Positions 23,216 to 32,181 of a DNA stretch of 35,147 nt are shown piece by piece. The notes beneath the pieces are model-generated. The model was not told the origin of the DNA. It worked only from the letters and a program-made list of their open reading frames with translations, and did no database searches. The DNA comes from Saccharofermentans sp. (lineage in GTDB: Bacteria > Bacillota > Clostridia > Saccharofermentanales > Saccharofermentanaceae), in the NCBI GenBank assembly GCA_016292145.1, contig JAEFBA010000020.1:1-35147 (forward strand), in the 5' to 3' direction. Position 1 is the stretch's first letter; every line of letters starts with the position of its first letter. A program made the translations under genes and the position numbers.

Positions 23216-24912
23216 GACTTTTCCTTTATTACGTTTCCCACTCGCTTTTTAACACGCTTAGAAAGCTGATGAAGACGTGGGTCGCTTTCATAGTGATAGC
23301 ACTGGTCTTCGGAACTGTCGTAGGCCTTGTTGCCAGATTCTTCGATAAGAAGGAGAAGAAGGACAGTACGGAACCTTCAGGCACATCGGTCGTCCAGGTC
23401 GATGACCGCGAGGGCCCCGGTGAAGATATCTCGGTGGACGACGCGGTCTCCGGCAAGCTTGCAAAATCCAAGATCGGACAGATGATGGAGAAATACAACA
23501 TAACGAAAGAACAGATCGTTGATCTCGCCATTTCCGCAGTATTCCTTCTGATCCTTGCCACTAATATCATAAACGCACAGAATTCTTCCAAGATCTTCCT
23601 GCCGGCGGATGTCCCGATGCTGTTCTCAACACCGATGAGACCGCAGTCTGTTCTGATGTTCAGGCTTCTTTGCACACTCGGTTCATCGCTCCTGATCTCG
23701 CTGTTCATGCTGTTCCAGATACCGAACCTGACGCATGGTGCGGGTTTAAGCCTCTGGGGCGCGGTATCCATCATCATCGTATATGCTCTGATACTCGTAT
23801 TCAGCACACTGGTTCAGGTGGTCTTTTATACGATCACATCGAAAATGAAGAGCGGAACCGGAAACATCAAGAATTTCCTTGCCGGAGTTTACGGCGCCAT
23901 TGCCGTAGGCTTCCTGGCATATACCGTTATTACAAAGCAGTCTGTAATCGCTGCTCTCTTTGCATTCTTTGCAGGCTCAAATACACATTGGGTGCCTTTC
24001 TGGGGCTGGCTCAGAGGCATCTCATATTATGCATGCACCGGAGATATCACCTTATCGATGATCTATCTCGGTCTCTTCGTCGCAGCATGCGCTGTGCTCG
24101 TACTTGTTATCTGGAAGCTCAAGGCTGACTTCTACGAGGATGCCATGTTTGCCGCAGAGCACAAGGCCGAGCAGCTCGAGAGTGCCAGAAATGCCGCAAA
24201 GGGCGGTGTCATGACCAGGGAAAAGGAGAGAAAGGGCAAAGTCGAAAGAGACGGCTTCCATTACGGAAACGGTGCGAATGTCTTCCTTTACAAGGCAATC
24301 TTCAACAGATTCAGATTTGCCAAGCTCAAGGTCCTCTCCACAACGATGATCATCTACACGATCATTGCAGGTGTTGTCGCGTACCTTTCGAGACAGTATC
24401 CTTACGGCGATGCTTTCTTTATCCCTGCAGCAGTACTCGGAGTCATGGCCTTCTACAGGACAATGGGTGACCCGATCAGGGAAGACACCTCCAAGGATTT
24501 CTTCATCATGATCCCGGAAAAGCCCCACAAGAAGCTCATGTATTCATTGCTCGGATGCCTTTTTGTCACGGCGATCGACCTTCTGGTCCCGATCATCGTA
24601 GCAGCAGTGATCCTTAAGGCTGATATCTTCAGCGTTATCGCATGGTTCCTGTTCATACTGTCGATCAGCTTCTTTGCAACGGTAGTAGGAACCCTCATCT
24701 CGCTCTCGCTCCCGAAGGACCAGGCGCAGACGATAGCACTTATCGTTCAGATGACATTCCTTTATTTCGGACTTACACCTTCTGCAGTCGCAGTTATAGT
24801 GGGAATCTTTATAGGACACCTTACCCCGGCCATTCTGATCGGAGCAGCGATCAATGCGCTTATAGCATTCCTCGTATCGCTCATCCTGCCTGCGGTCCTG
24901 GGAAGGAAATAA
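23212..24912 (+). CDS. ABC exporter membrane subunit (putative ABC exporter family)
   Basis: The 566-residue polytopic protein has roughly twelve spans in two halves: spans in ~22-42, 105-310, and again 380-565, separated by a charged cytoplasmic loop (~310-370). The halves and the STPMRPQSVLMFRLL segment after the second span fit the 'putative ABC exporter' family of Firmicutes (an ABC-2-like permease). AAGGAGAG precedes the ATG inside the end of the ATPase gene, so the two are coupled and form one exporter. Substrate unknown. A hairpin terminator follows. Confidence 0.8.
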   Translation: MRLFLYYVSHSLFNTLRKLMKTWVAFIVIALVFGTVVGLVARFFDKKEKKDSTEPSGTSVVQVDDREGPGEDISVDDAVSGKLAKSKIGQMMEKYNITKEQIVDLAISAVFLLILATNIINAQNSSKIFLPADVPMLFSTPMRPQSVLMFRLLCTLGSSLLISLFMLFQIPNLTHGAGLSLWGAVSIIIVYALILVFSTLVQVVFYTITSKMKSGTGNIKNFLAGVYGAIAVGFLAYTVITKQSVIAALFAFFAGSNTHWVPFWGWLRGISYYACTGDITLSMIYLGLFVAACAVLVLVIWKLKADFYEDAMFAAEHKAEQLESARNAAKGGVMTREKERKGKVERDGFHYGNGANVFLYKAIFNRFRFAKLKVLSTTMIIYTIIAGVVAYLSRQYPYGDAFFIPAAVLGVMAFYRTMGDPIREDTSKDFFIMIPEKPHKKLMYSLLGCLFVTAIDLLVPIIVAAVILKADIFSVIAWFLFILSISFFATVVGTLISLSLPKDQAQTIALIVQMTFLYFGLTPSAVAVIVGIFIGHLTPAILIGAAINALIAFLVSLILPAVLGRK

Positions 24913-24938
24913 TCAAAACACAATAAAATAACGCTTTT

Positions 24939-24972
24939 GATGCCCGTCTTTGTTGATACATAGACGGGCATC
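24939..24972 (+). terminator. Rho-independent terminator after the ABC exporter
   Basis: GATGCCCGTCT (24939-24949) and AGACGGGCATC (24962-24972) form a perfect 11-bp stem with a 12-base loop. The following TATGTATTT is a poor U tract, but the stem is strong and the position (27 bases after the stop) fits. Confidence 0.8.
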
Positions 24973-25002
24973 TATGTATTTAATCTTGTAATAATTTTTT
25001 GT

Positions 25003-25031
25003 TTTACAATAGCGGTTTTTGACGATAAAAT
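25003..25031 (+). promoter_or_regulatory. Promoter of the Na/Pi cotransporter gene
   Basis: TTTACA (25003-25008), a 17-base spacer and TAAAAT (25026-25031), each 5/6 to consensus. Predicted leader ~39 bases. No Pho-box-like direct repeats were recognised. Confidence 0.6.
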
Positions 25032-25076
25032 ATATCCGGTTAAATTCGCTTTTTTACATGATGTGGAGCAGTTACT

Positions 25077-26837
25077 ATGGATATTTTCATGTTTATAACC
25101 CTTTTCGGAGGCTTGGCATTCTTTCTTTACGGAATGAAGCTCTTATCGGATTCATTGAAGAAGACCGCAGGCGGACGTTTGGAGAAACTTCTCAACAAAG
25201 CCACTGACAACCAGTTCAAAGGTCTCACCATAGGTGCCATCATAACGATCGCCATCCAGTCTTCATCAGCCATGACGGTAATGCTGGTAGGCTTCGTAAA
25301 CTCAGGTATCATGGAGCTCCCACAGACAGTTGGCGTAATATTCGGTTCTGATATCGGAACGACACTTACTGCGTGGATCTTATCCCTTGCAGGCATCGAT
25401 TCCGGAGACAATATAGTTTTAAGACTTCTGAAGCCTTCCTGCTTCTCACTCGTCTTTGCTCTCATCGGCATTATCCTCATCATGGCTGCCAAGAAGCAGA
25501 AGCACAAGGACGTCGGTTCGATGCTCTTAGGCTTCTCGATCCTCATGCAGGGCATGACCATGATGTCCTCGTCCATGGAACCTTTAAAGGAGATGGACAG
25601 CTTCGTATCCATCATGACAGCCTTCAAGAACCCGCTCTTAGGCGTTTTCTCAGGCGCTATCGTTACAGGCATCATCCAGAGCTCAGCTGCTGCCATCGGT
25701 ATCCTGCAGTCGATCTCCATGACCGGCCAGCTTACGTACGGCATGGCTATCCCGCTCGTAATGGGTGCCAACATCGGTACATGCATGACAGCTATCCTCT
25801 CATCTATCGGCGTTAACAGGGATGCTAAGAGAGTTACGGTCATCCACGTAGCTATTAAGCTCATCGGCACGGTCATCTGGCTTATCGTTTTCTACAGCGT
25901 AAATGCGATATTCGATTTCGACTTCCTGAACAGCCCGGTAAATATCGTAGGCGTTGCCGCTATCCACTCCGTATTCAATATTGCAAATACGATTCTCCTG
26001 TTCCCGTTCTCCAAGCTCCTCGTAAAGATCGCGCATCTTATCGTCAAGGAGACAGAGGAAGAGCAGGAATTCAAGCTCGACGAGCGTCTCATGCTTACTC
26101 CTGCGATCGCTGTAGGTGAGTGCCGCAAGATGATGATCAACATGGTAAACAAGGCTAAAGACGGTCTTGATAAATCCATGGACATGCTCCTTAAAGGCTA
26201 CAACACCACTGATTTCGATTTCATAAAGAAGAATGAGGAGAAGGTTGACGGCTACGAGGATCTTCTCGGTTCTTACTTAATGAGACTTACGACCACTCAG
26301 CATTTGAGCGAGGATGACAAGAACAGGTCTTCGATGATCCTTCAGGCGATCGGAGAAGTGGAAAGAATCGCCGACCACGCGAACTATCTTTCCGATTCTG
26401 CCGAAGAGATCGCCAATAAGCACCTGGAATTCTCCGATACTGCAAAAGAAGAGCTCTCCAGAGTCATTCCCGCAGTCCATGACATATATACCATGGCTTT
26501 GGAATGCTATCTTTCCAAAGATGCCGCGCATGCCGATGATATCGGACCCTTAAGGATCGTTATCAGTGAGATGTGCGACAAGTTCAAGTCCAATCACGTT
26601 GACAGACTTGCTTCAGGCGTCTGCACGACAGAGCAGGGATTCGTATTTAACGATATCCTTTACAGCTGCGTCAGAATAGCCGAGCACAGCCTCAACATCG
26701 CTGCGATCGCTTACAGATTCAAGTCTGCAGGTGCCAAGCACTCCAAGAATCAGGATACTTACATGCACGACTTCAAGCAGCGCAAGGATAAGGACGAGAG
26801 AAAGTATCAGGAATACGTCAAGAAGTATAAGGCTTAA
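25077..26837 (+). CDS. Na/Pi cotransporter family protein with PhoU-like C-terminus
   Basis: The 586-residue product starts with an NptA/YjbB-type transporter domain (~1-310) of eight or so spans, containing the twin signature motifs QSSSAMT (from Gln61) and QSSAAAI (from Gln201), each preceded by a GA-x-x-T segment: the inverted-repeat core of Na-dependent phosphate cotransporters (SLC34-like). Residues ~350-545 are a helical PhoU-like domain (for example EKVDGYEDLLGSYLMRL, ERIADHANYLSDSAEE and, in its second half, RIAEHSLNIAAIAY), thought to gate or regulate phosphate entry. The C-terminal tail is very basic. GGAG lies 8 bases before the ATG. The last 4 bases overlap the convergent phosphodiesterase gene. 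Confidence 0.92.
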   Translation: MDIFMFITLFGGLAFFLYGMKLLSDSLKKTAGGRLEKLLNKATDNQFKGLTIGAIITIAIQSSSAMTVMLVGFVNSGIMELPQTVGVIFGSDIGTTLTAWILSLAGIDSGDNIVLRLLKPSCFSLVFALIGIILIMAAKKQKHKDVGSMLLGFSILMQGMTMMSSSMEPLKEMDSFVSIMTAFKNPLLGVFSGAIVTGIIQSSAAAIGILQSISMTGQLTYGMAIPLVMGANIGTCMTAILSSIGVNRDAKRVTVIHVAIKLIGTVIWLIVFYSVNAIFDFDFLNSPVNIVGVAAIHSVFNIANTILLFPFSKLLVKIAHLIVKETEEEQEFKLDERLMLTPAIAVGECRKMMINMVNKAKDGLDKSMDMLLKGYNTTDFDFIKKNEEKVDGYEDLLGSYLMRLTTTQHLSEDDKNRSSMILQAIGEVERIADHANYLSDSAEEIANKHLEFSDTAKEELSRVIPAVHDIYTMALECYLSKDAAHADDIGPLRIVISEMCDKFKSNHVDRLASGVCTTEQGFVFNDILYSCVRIAEHSLNIAAIAYRFKSAGAKHSKNQDTYMHDFKQRKDKDERKYQEYVKKYKA

Positions 26838-27382
26838 TCGCAGAGGCAGTATCTGACGTCATATCTGCCGTCGTCTTCCATATCCATTATCATGTAACTG
26901 CGCGCAGAACCGCCGCGGGGGATCGATATTGACCCCGGGTTAAGGATGCGCGGTCCCGAGAAGCTTGTTCCGAACCCGGATTCATAGAATCTGTTATATT
27001 CCGAGACTGCGTCACCGAAGCTGTCATAGGGGACATGCGTGTGTCCGAACATGCAGATATCACAGCCCTGTTCCTGAGCCGTAAGCGATATCGTCAGAAG
27101 CCCGTAATTGACCTTCTGGAGGTGCCCGTGGGAGCAGAAGAACTTATGCCCGTTGAGACTGAACACTGCCGTATTCCTTACGATATCCTGATCGCAGTAA
27201 GTATCGCAGTTGCCCTTTACAAAAATGCAGGGAGTCTTCGGAGCTCCGGCCCATCTTGCGATCTCGGATTGCGAGTACTCGGCGTCGCCCAAATGGATCA
27301 GCATATCAGGAGCTTCCTTCATTATCGCCGTCCTTAAAGGTCCGTTATTTCCGTGTGAGTCACTTACGATCAGTATCTTCAT
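26834..27382 (-). CDS. YfcE/MJ0936-type metallophosphodiesterase
   Basis: The 182-residue calcineurin-like phosphoesterase has all metal ligands in place: DSH (Asp8, His10), GD (Asp33), GNCD (Asn58), SHGH (His85) and GHTH (His114, His116), plus the LNPGS motif typical of the YfcE group. Members hydrolyse phosphodiesters in vitro with Mn or Ni; natural substrates are mostly unknown. AAGGA lies 7 bases before the ATG. It follows the methyltransferase gene after 12 bases and probably shares its transcript. Confidence 0.9.
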   Translation of the reverse strand: MKILIVSDSHGNNGPLRTAIMKEAPDMLIHLGDAEYSQSEIARWAGAPKTPCIFVKGNCDTYCDQDIVRNTAVFSLNGHKFFCSHGHLQKVNYGLLTISLTAQEQGCDICMFGHTHVPYDSFGDAVSEYNRFYESGFGTSFSGPRILNPGSISIPRGGSARSYMIMDMEDDGRYDVRYCLCD

Positions 27383-27394
27383 GAGAGTTCCTTA

Positions 27395-28477
27395 TCAGAT
27401 AAAGTAGAAGTCCGTATCCCAGCCCGGGATGCATCTTGTGTGGCGCATATAGATTTTATAATCGTCCCTGATCTCCATAACTTTTTTGACGATCGCGAAA
27501 ACATCCTCGCTTCTGTGATAGCAGGCGATCTTCATTGCGGGACGGCATTTTCTGATAGTTTCCTTTGCGCCGTCTATCGCATCTGCTTCGGATCCCTCGA
27601 CATCGAACTTGATGAAGCTGACGTTATCAATAGCCAGAGAATCAACGGTTATGACGGCTATGTCTATTGTCTTTTTGAGCTCAACATTGCTTGCCGCAAG
27701 AGCCCTTGTGCCCCTGCCTCTGGAGGCTGATACCTTTTCTGTTCCGGCATGGCTTCCGACAAGTGCGTTGATGCATGTTATGTCAGATCCGAGCTCTGAT
27801 GCACACTCATTAAGTTTCTTAAATGAATGGCGCTCCGGCTCGACTGCGACAGCCTTATTAAGGCACGGGAACCTGTTAAGATAACGGATCAGCGTATCGC
27901 CGTAGTATGCGCCGAGATCGACAAAACATCCTTCTGAAATGCCTTTAAGCAATTCGAATTCATCACCGGGATCCGACTCGGCTTTTTCAAGATAGGATAT
28001 GTTGCCGGTGAGTTTGTAGCTTATATAGTTTTCGAAGCATCTGCGAGAAGCATCATCTGCCAGGCGCGGATAAATGTCTTCGATAGATCCTTTTGACGAT
28101 TCATAGAATTTGCGGGTGAATAATATATCCCCGTATACGGGAACGTCAGGAACGTAGAGCTCTCTTTCAGAGCTGATCTTAGATACCTGCTCTAATACTT
28201 CAGGCCTTGATGAGCCGAAGCAGACGAGGACGATGAAGTCCTTATCACCGAACTTTTCGCAGCATTCGGAATAAGATATGACTTTAAACCCATGGAACAT
28301 CCTGTCCCTGACAAAACCGTCGCTCGCAAAAACAGCGGCGATGAGGTCTTTAAGGCCGTATCTTTCCAGCACGGAGATTATCTTGTCAGCACCGTCCCCC
28401 GTGCCGTAGAGGGCTATCGGGCGGCGCACATCTGACAGGTATTCCCAGAGATCCTGTTTTGATTTTGATATGTTCAT
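27395..28477 (-). CDS. FkbM-family methyltransferase with an N-terminal Rossmann-like domain
   Basis: The 360-residue product has an N-terminal ~120 residues with YGTGDGA (24-30) and FIVLVCFGSS, a nucleotide-binding-like fold often seen ahead of FkbM domains in glycan clusters. The C-terminal SAM-dependent methyltransferase (~180-355) has FVDLGAYYGDT (185-195), a VEPE acidic turn, and SFIKFDVEGSE: the FkbM pattern. These enzymes usually O-methylate sugars or polyketides; a role in decorating surface glycans would suit the glycosyltransferases in the window, but there is no direct proof. No Shine-Dalgarno sequence precedes the ATG, while a promoter ends 7 bases before it, so the mRNA may be leaderless. 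Confidence 0.82.
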   Translation of the reverse strand: MNISKSKQDLWEYLSDVRRPIALYGTGDGADKIISVLERYGLKDLIAAVFASDGFVRDRMFHGFKVISYSECCEKFGDKDFIVLVCFGSSRPEVLEQVSKISSERELYVPDVPVYGDILFTRKFYESSKGSIEDIYPRLADDASRRCFENYISYKLTGNISYLEKAESDPGDEFELLKGISEGCFVDLGAYYGDTLIRYLNRFPCLNKAVAVEPERHSFKKLNECASELGSDITCINALVGSHAGTEKVSASRGRGTRALAASNVELKKTIDIAVITVDSLAIDNVSFIKFDVEGSEADAIDGAKETIRKCRPAMKIACYHRSEDVFAIVKKVMEIRDDYKIYMRHTRCIPGWDTDFYFI

Positions 28478-28484
28478 AGGGTAA

Positions 28485-28513
28485 AGTATAAAGCGTAGGT
28501 AAGATTTTTTCGA
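28485..28513 (-). promoter_or_regulatory. Promoter of the FkbM/phosphodiesterase pair, placing the start at the ATG
   Basis: Minus-strand TCGAAA (28508-28513), 17 bases, TATACT (28485-28490). The -10 ends 7 bases before the ATG at 28477, so the transcript would start on or one base before the start codon. Confidence 0.5.
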
Positions 28514-28596
28514 GAAGAGTGCAACATTTTAATATCCCTGTCTGTTTTTAAGGTAACAACGAAGGACAAAACAATGTCCATATGGAGGATATACAT

Positions 28597-29721
28597 ATGA
28601 AAAAAGGTGCAGTCATAGGAATAATCGCAGGCGTGGTAGCCGTCAATTTCCTCGGATTCGGCATGCTTGGTGCGTATTTAAGCAAAGCGAAAGCCGCATC
28701 TGCGGAGGTCCGCGAGCATAATGCAAAAGTTGAGCTCGTAAATGATCAGATCAATACGGCACTCAATACCAAAAACTATTCAGTCAAGAGTGTGTCAGCA
28801 GCCGGAGATACAATGGCTGATTACGATTACGGCTATGACGAAGCAGAATTTGCCGGTGAAGCACCGGCAGTTCCGGGAGCCGGCCCGTCCGTATCAAATG
28901 AAGTAAATGTCGATCCCGCGAAGGGAAGGCTTCTCATAAGGACCGTATCGATGTCAACAGAGACAAAGACCATCGACAAGGTCAAGGCAGATGTTGAGAG
29001 CCAGATCAGGGAACTCGGAGGATATATCGAGAATTCTTCGATGTCAGGAACAGGCAAGAACCGTGATCTCCGCACGATCTATTACACGATCAGGATCCCT
29101 GCAGATAAGCTTGATTCGCTTATCACCACAGTAGGCAACAGCTGCACGGTCTTATCTTCAAGCGAGAACACATCAGATGTTACTCTCGAATACGTTGACA
29201 CGAAGGCCAGAGTCGAGTCATTAAGAGTCGAATACGACCAGCTCATTAAGCTCCTTGCAGATGCAAAAGATCTCGACAACATCCTTATCCTTCAGAACAG
29301 ACTTACCGAAGTAAGATATCAGATCGAGAGCGCTGAATCCCGCATCAGAGTACTTGAGAACCAGGTCCAGTATGCGACATTAAATCTCCAGATCTCAGAG
29401 GTCCTTGAAGAGACCGAGATCGAGGAACCTCACGTCATCACATACGGTGAGAGAGTAGGCGAACAGTTCAAGGATATGTGGGAAGGCACAGTTGAATTCT
29501 TCCAGAACTTCCTGCTCGGACTTATTGCAGCTATCCCGTTCCTGGTATTCATGGGAATCGTTGCAGTGATCGTTATCGTCATCGTATTTGCTGTACGCAA
29601 AAAGAAAATGAAGAGAGAGGCAGCAGCTCTCGCAGAGGCAAAGGCTGAAGCGGCAAGAAGAGCAGATCAGAGCGGGAAGAAGGACGAAAAGAAGGAAGAA
29701 GCAAAAGAAGATCAGGAATAA
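28597..29721 (+). CDS. DUF4349 domain membrane protein
   Basis: The 374-residue product has an N-terminal hydrophobic segment (~5-28), a DUF4349 region (~105-320) with KGRLLIRTVSMS, RELGGYIENSSMSG, a YTIRIPADKLD strand and a helical hairpin (the VDTKARVESLRVEY coiled coil). A second membrane span follows (~308-340), then a Lys/Glu/Ala-rich cytoplasmic tail. The domain is widespread in Firmicutes and Bacteroidota; function unknown, probably envelope-related. ATG 28597 is chosen over an in-frame ATG at 28582 because GGAGG sits 9 bases before it and overlaps the earlier start. A small inverted repeat (GGACA/TGTCC, 28563-28578) precedes the ribosome site. The 88 bases after the stop, up to the convergent HAD gene, hold no convincing terminator. 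Confidence 0.85.
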   Translation: MKKGAVIGIIAGVVAVNFLGFGMLGAYLSKAKAASAEVREHNAKVELVNDQINTALNTKNYSVKSVSAAGDTMADYDYGYDEAEFAGEAPAVPGAGPSVSNEVNVDPAKGRLLIRTVSMSTETKTIDKVKADVESQIRELGGYIENSSMSGTGKNRDLRTIYYTIRIPADKLDSLITTVGNSCTVLSSSENTSDVTLEYVDTKARVESLRVEYDQLIKLLADAKDLDNILILQNRLTEVRYQIESAESRIRVLENQVQYATLNLQISEVLEETEIEEPHVITYGERVGEQFKDMWEGTVEFFQNFLLGLIAAIPFLVFMGIVAVIVIVIVFAVRKKKMKREAAALAEAKAEAARRADQSGKKDEKKEEAKEDQE

Positions 29722-29809
29722 GTTTTACATATATCTTCTGTATCAGAATCTGATGGAACCGGACGTGAAAGACCGGGACAAAAGGAACAATTACATATAA
29801 AAACTCAGA

Positions 29810-30517
29810 TCAGAATTTGAATACAGAATAATCACATCCGGCTGCGAAGCTCTCCCAATTACCGGGACCTCCGCAGCCGATGTTGTCATATACTGCACAA
29901 GTCTTAAAGCCGCCGGACTTAGCGCCCTCTATAGCACGGAGGACATCATCAAATACCAGCGCCTGCTGCGGGGTTATCACATTTCCGCCGGCGGACAGAT
30001 ATTTTGTTGCACGCAGGAAGATGTCAGGCGACCCCTTATCAATGTTGCCGCCTAAGTCTTCCAACGTTATCACGCAGTCGAAAAGATCCTTTATGCCTGT
30101 TGCTTCGAGCGAGGCATTCGCATTTTTCTTCGAAAGGGCTGTTGTAACCGATAGTTTGAAGCCGAGCTTTTTGGCTTCGTCCAGATATTTCTTAGCGCCT
30201 TCTTTAAGTGAGACGTCAGATCTGTAGAAGTCATATACCATTGACTCCCAGGCTTCGATTATCTCCTGCCAGGTGAGGGGAATGCGGTATTTTTCCTGAG
30301 TGTACCGGGCAGCATTCTCCATCGTGCTGCGCTTTACCATCTCAGTATATTCAGGAGTTACTTCATACCCGTATCTTCCGAGGAACTCGATATCAACGTC
30401 GTTCCAGACGCTCATGGAATCAAGGAGCGTGCCGTCGAGATCGAATATGAGGAGCTTAACGCCCTCTTTGGAGAGCGTTTTAAGATCGGGATAATTTACG
30501 GTATTTTCCGGACTCAT
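29810..30517 (-). CDS. HAD-family phosphatase (beta-phosphoglucomutase-like subfamily)
   Basis: The 235-residue product has motif I FDLDGTLLDS (nucleophile Asp26, acid Asp28), motif II in VTTALSKKN, a Lys in the DKGSPDIF motif III segment, and motif IV FDDVLRAIEGA, with a helical cap between motifs I and II. This matches subfamily IA phosphatases and phosphoglucomutases acting on small sugar phosphates or similar substrates; the precise substrate is unreadable. It starts 2 bases after the TtdB-type gene and has a weak ribosome site, so it is the third gene of that operon. Confidence 0.85.
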   Translation of the reverse strand: MSPENTVNYPDLKTLSKEGVKLLIFDLDGTLLDSMSVWNDVDIEFLGRYGYEVTPEYTEMVKRSTMENAARYTQEKYRIPLTWQEIIEAWESMVYDFYRSDVSLKEGAKKYLDEAKKLGFKLSVTTALSKKNANASLEATGIKDLFDCVITLEDLGGNIDKGSPDIFLRATKYLSAGGNVITPQQALVFDDVLRAIEGAKSGGFKTCAVYDNIGCGGPGNWESFAAGCDYSVFKF

Positions 30518-30519
30518 TA

Positions 30520-31143
30520 TCAGTCCATGTAAGAGAGCTTGCCCTTGAGGTCTTCTAAGGCCTTTTCTCTCTTGGTATTGAAATCAACCTTGTTGTTCTC
30601 GATAAGGTTGTTGCCGTATGAGTCGATGGAAACGATCAGGGGTCCGAACCTGTCGCACTTGAGCTTCCACATGGCTTCGGGCATGCCTAAGTCAAGCCAC
30701 TCGACGCCTTCGCAGTCGATGACTTCTTCAGCGGCAACAACAGCGCAGCCGCCGGGGAAGATGGTGTGGACAGCGCAGTTATCTACGCAGCCCTTTGTCG
30801 TCTTGGGACCCATTCCGCCCTTGCCGATGATGATCTTGACGCCGGTCTTCTCAAGGAATTCCGCCTGAGCCTTTTCCATACGCATTGATGTGGTGGGGCC
30901 TACGCTTATTACCTTGTACTTATCGGGCTCGCCGTCTCCGGAGATCTTCTTCATGATGGGGCCTGCGTGGAAGATGGCCTTGCCCTTAAGATCTACCGGG
31001 GGCTCCTTGCCGCCTATTACGACCCTGTGGTGAACGTCATCTCTGCCGGTAACGATATCGCCTGTAAGATAGATAACGTCGCCGATGTGGACCTTCCTGA
31101 TATCCTCGTCAGTTACGGGTGTTTTGAATTCAAATGTGCTCAT
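30520..31143 (-). CDS. ttdB: Class I Fe-S hydro-lyase beta subunit, TtdB type
   Basis: The 207-residue product carries the class I fumarase C-terminal swivelling domain: GDVIYLTGDIVTGRDDVHHR, GKAIFHAGPI, VGPTTSMRM, the IGKGGMG loop and FGPLIVSIDSYGNNL. The wording and the length are closer to E. coli L-tartrate dehydratase TtdB than to fused FumA/B. Two-subunit fumarases of anaerobes look similar, so fumarate is an equally possible substrate. The start at 31143 has AGGGGG 8 bases upstream and overlaps the alpha-subunit stop by 4 bases (ATGA); an upstream in-frame ATG at 31224 would extend into the alpha gene with no homology. Confidence 0.85.
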   Translation of the reverse strand: MSTFEFKTPVTDEDIRKVHIGDVIYLTGDIVTGRDDVHHRVVIGGKEPPVDLKGKAIFHAGPIMKKISGDGEPDKYKVISVGPTTSMRMEKAQAEFLEKTGVKIIIGKGGMGPKTTKGCVDNCAVHTIFPGGCAVVAAEEVIDCEGVEWLDLGMPEAMWKLKCDRFGPLIVSIDSYGNNLIENNKVDFNTKREKALEDLKGKLSYMD

Positions 31144-32039
31144 AAGACTGCCCCCTTGTGTGTGAAGAAGTCGTAGGTGAAGTCGGGATTGATCCTGATG
31201 CCGGCCCTTCTGTGTGCCCAGCATGCAGTGGACATGCCCATTGCAAGTGTTGCCGGGTGTCTTGAAGCCTGCTCGATGTTGACGCCCATGACAGACATCT
31301 TTCCGCCGAATCCGCCGGGACCTAAACCTATCGAATTAAGGCCGTCTTCCAGGAGCTTTTCCATCTCGGCTGCCTTGGGATTGGGGTTATGAGAACCGAC
31401 CTGTCTCAAGAGAGCCTTTTTCGAGAGCTTGGCAGCAACTTCAGAAGAACCTGCGATGCCGATGCCTACGAGGCACGGAGGGCAGGCATTTACGCCGTAT
31501 GTCGTCATCTGCTCGAAAACAGCCTTTGCGATGCCTTCGTAGCCTTCAAGGGGCATTAAGACCTTTGAAAAGCCGGGGAGGGAGCATCCGCCGCCTGCCA
31601 TATAGAAATAGAGCTCTAACTGGTCGGAATCCTTTACGATCTCCCAGTCGATCCAGGGGCTGTGGGTTCCTATGTTGTTGCCTGTGTTCTTCTCGTCGAA
31701 GACTTCTACGGCATTAGGTCTTAAAGGAGCCTTTGCCGTAGCTTCCCTGACTGCATCAACAAGCGCATCTTCGATGATGTCCATATAAGGCCACTTAGAG
31801 CCGACGCGCGCGAAAAACTGGGGGATTCCGGTATCCTGGCATGAAGGTCTCTTCAAAGAATCCGCAAGCTCCATGTTCTTCTTCATAACTTTGTATATCT
31901 CGGGTGCGAAGCCTTCATTCTCGACCTCGCTCATCTGCGTAAGACGAAGCTTTACGTCGTCCGGAAGGTGTCCTGCAGAATAGCTCATAAAGGAAGCGAC
32001 AAGTGATGCCAGCTTCTCGCGGGGCATGTCTTGTGACAT
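31140..32039 (-). CDS. ttdA: Class I Fe-S hydro-lyase alpha subunit, TtdA type
   Basis: The 299-residue product has the three Cys that bind the catalytic [4Fe-4S] cluster in class I fumarases: Cys67 (RPSCQDTG), Cys186 (NACPPC) and Cys273 (STACWAHRR), plus YMAGGGCSLPGFSKV, SHNPNPKAAE and the KAPLRPNAVEVFDEKNTG stretch. These match L-tartrate dehydratase alpha of E. coli closely, but many anaerobes use this form as fumarase. The reaction is reversible dehydration of a 2-hydroxydicarboxylate (tartrate to oxaloacetate, or malate to fumarate). The ATG at 32039 has GGAGG 7 bases upstream; an in-frame ATG at 32090 has no support. It leads the ttdA-ttdB-HAD operon. Confidence 0.87.
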   Translation of the reverse strand: MSQDMPREKLASLVASFMSYSAGHLPDDVKLRLTQMSEVENEGFAPEIYKVMKKNMELADSLKRPSCQDTGIPQFFARVGSKWPYMDIIEDALVDAVREATAKAPLRPNAVEVFDEKNTGNNIGTHSPWIDWEIVKDSDQLELYFYMAGGGCSLPGFSKVLMPLEGYEGIAKAVFEQMTTYGVNACPPCLVGIGIAGSSEVAAKLSKKALLRQVGSHNPNPKAAEMEKLLEDGLNSIGLGPGGFGGKMSVMGVNIEQASRHPATLAMGMSTACWAHRRAGIRINPDFTYDFFTHKGAVL

Positions 32040-32070
32040 AAGAAATCCTCCATAGATCATTGATGTGTCA

Positions 32071-32094
32071 ATTATATAACAATGAAGCATTATA
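32071..32094 (-). promoter_or_regulatory. Candidate -10 elements of the ttdAB-HAD operon
   Basis: Two perfect minus-strand TATAAT hexamers lie at 32071-32076 and 32089-32094. The upstream one has TTTATT 17 bases before it as a poor -35. One or both could drive the operon. Confidence 0.45.
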
Positions 32095-32130
32095 AACGGA
32101 CTTGCACTTTCAATAAATACCCAAGTTCTT

Positions 32131-32136
32131 TATAAT
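32131..32136 (+). promoter_or_regulatory. Candidate -10 element of the ligase/hydrolase pair
   Basis: Perfect TATAAT, 46 bases before the ATG at 32182; the -35 region is poor. Divergent from the ttdAB promoter region. Confidence 0.4.
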
Positions 32137-32181
32137 AAGCCAAATAATTAAATGAATTTTGTATAAAGGGGAATATGAAAA

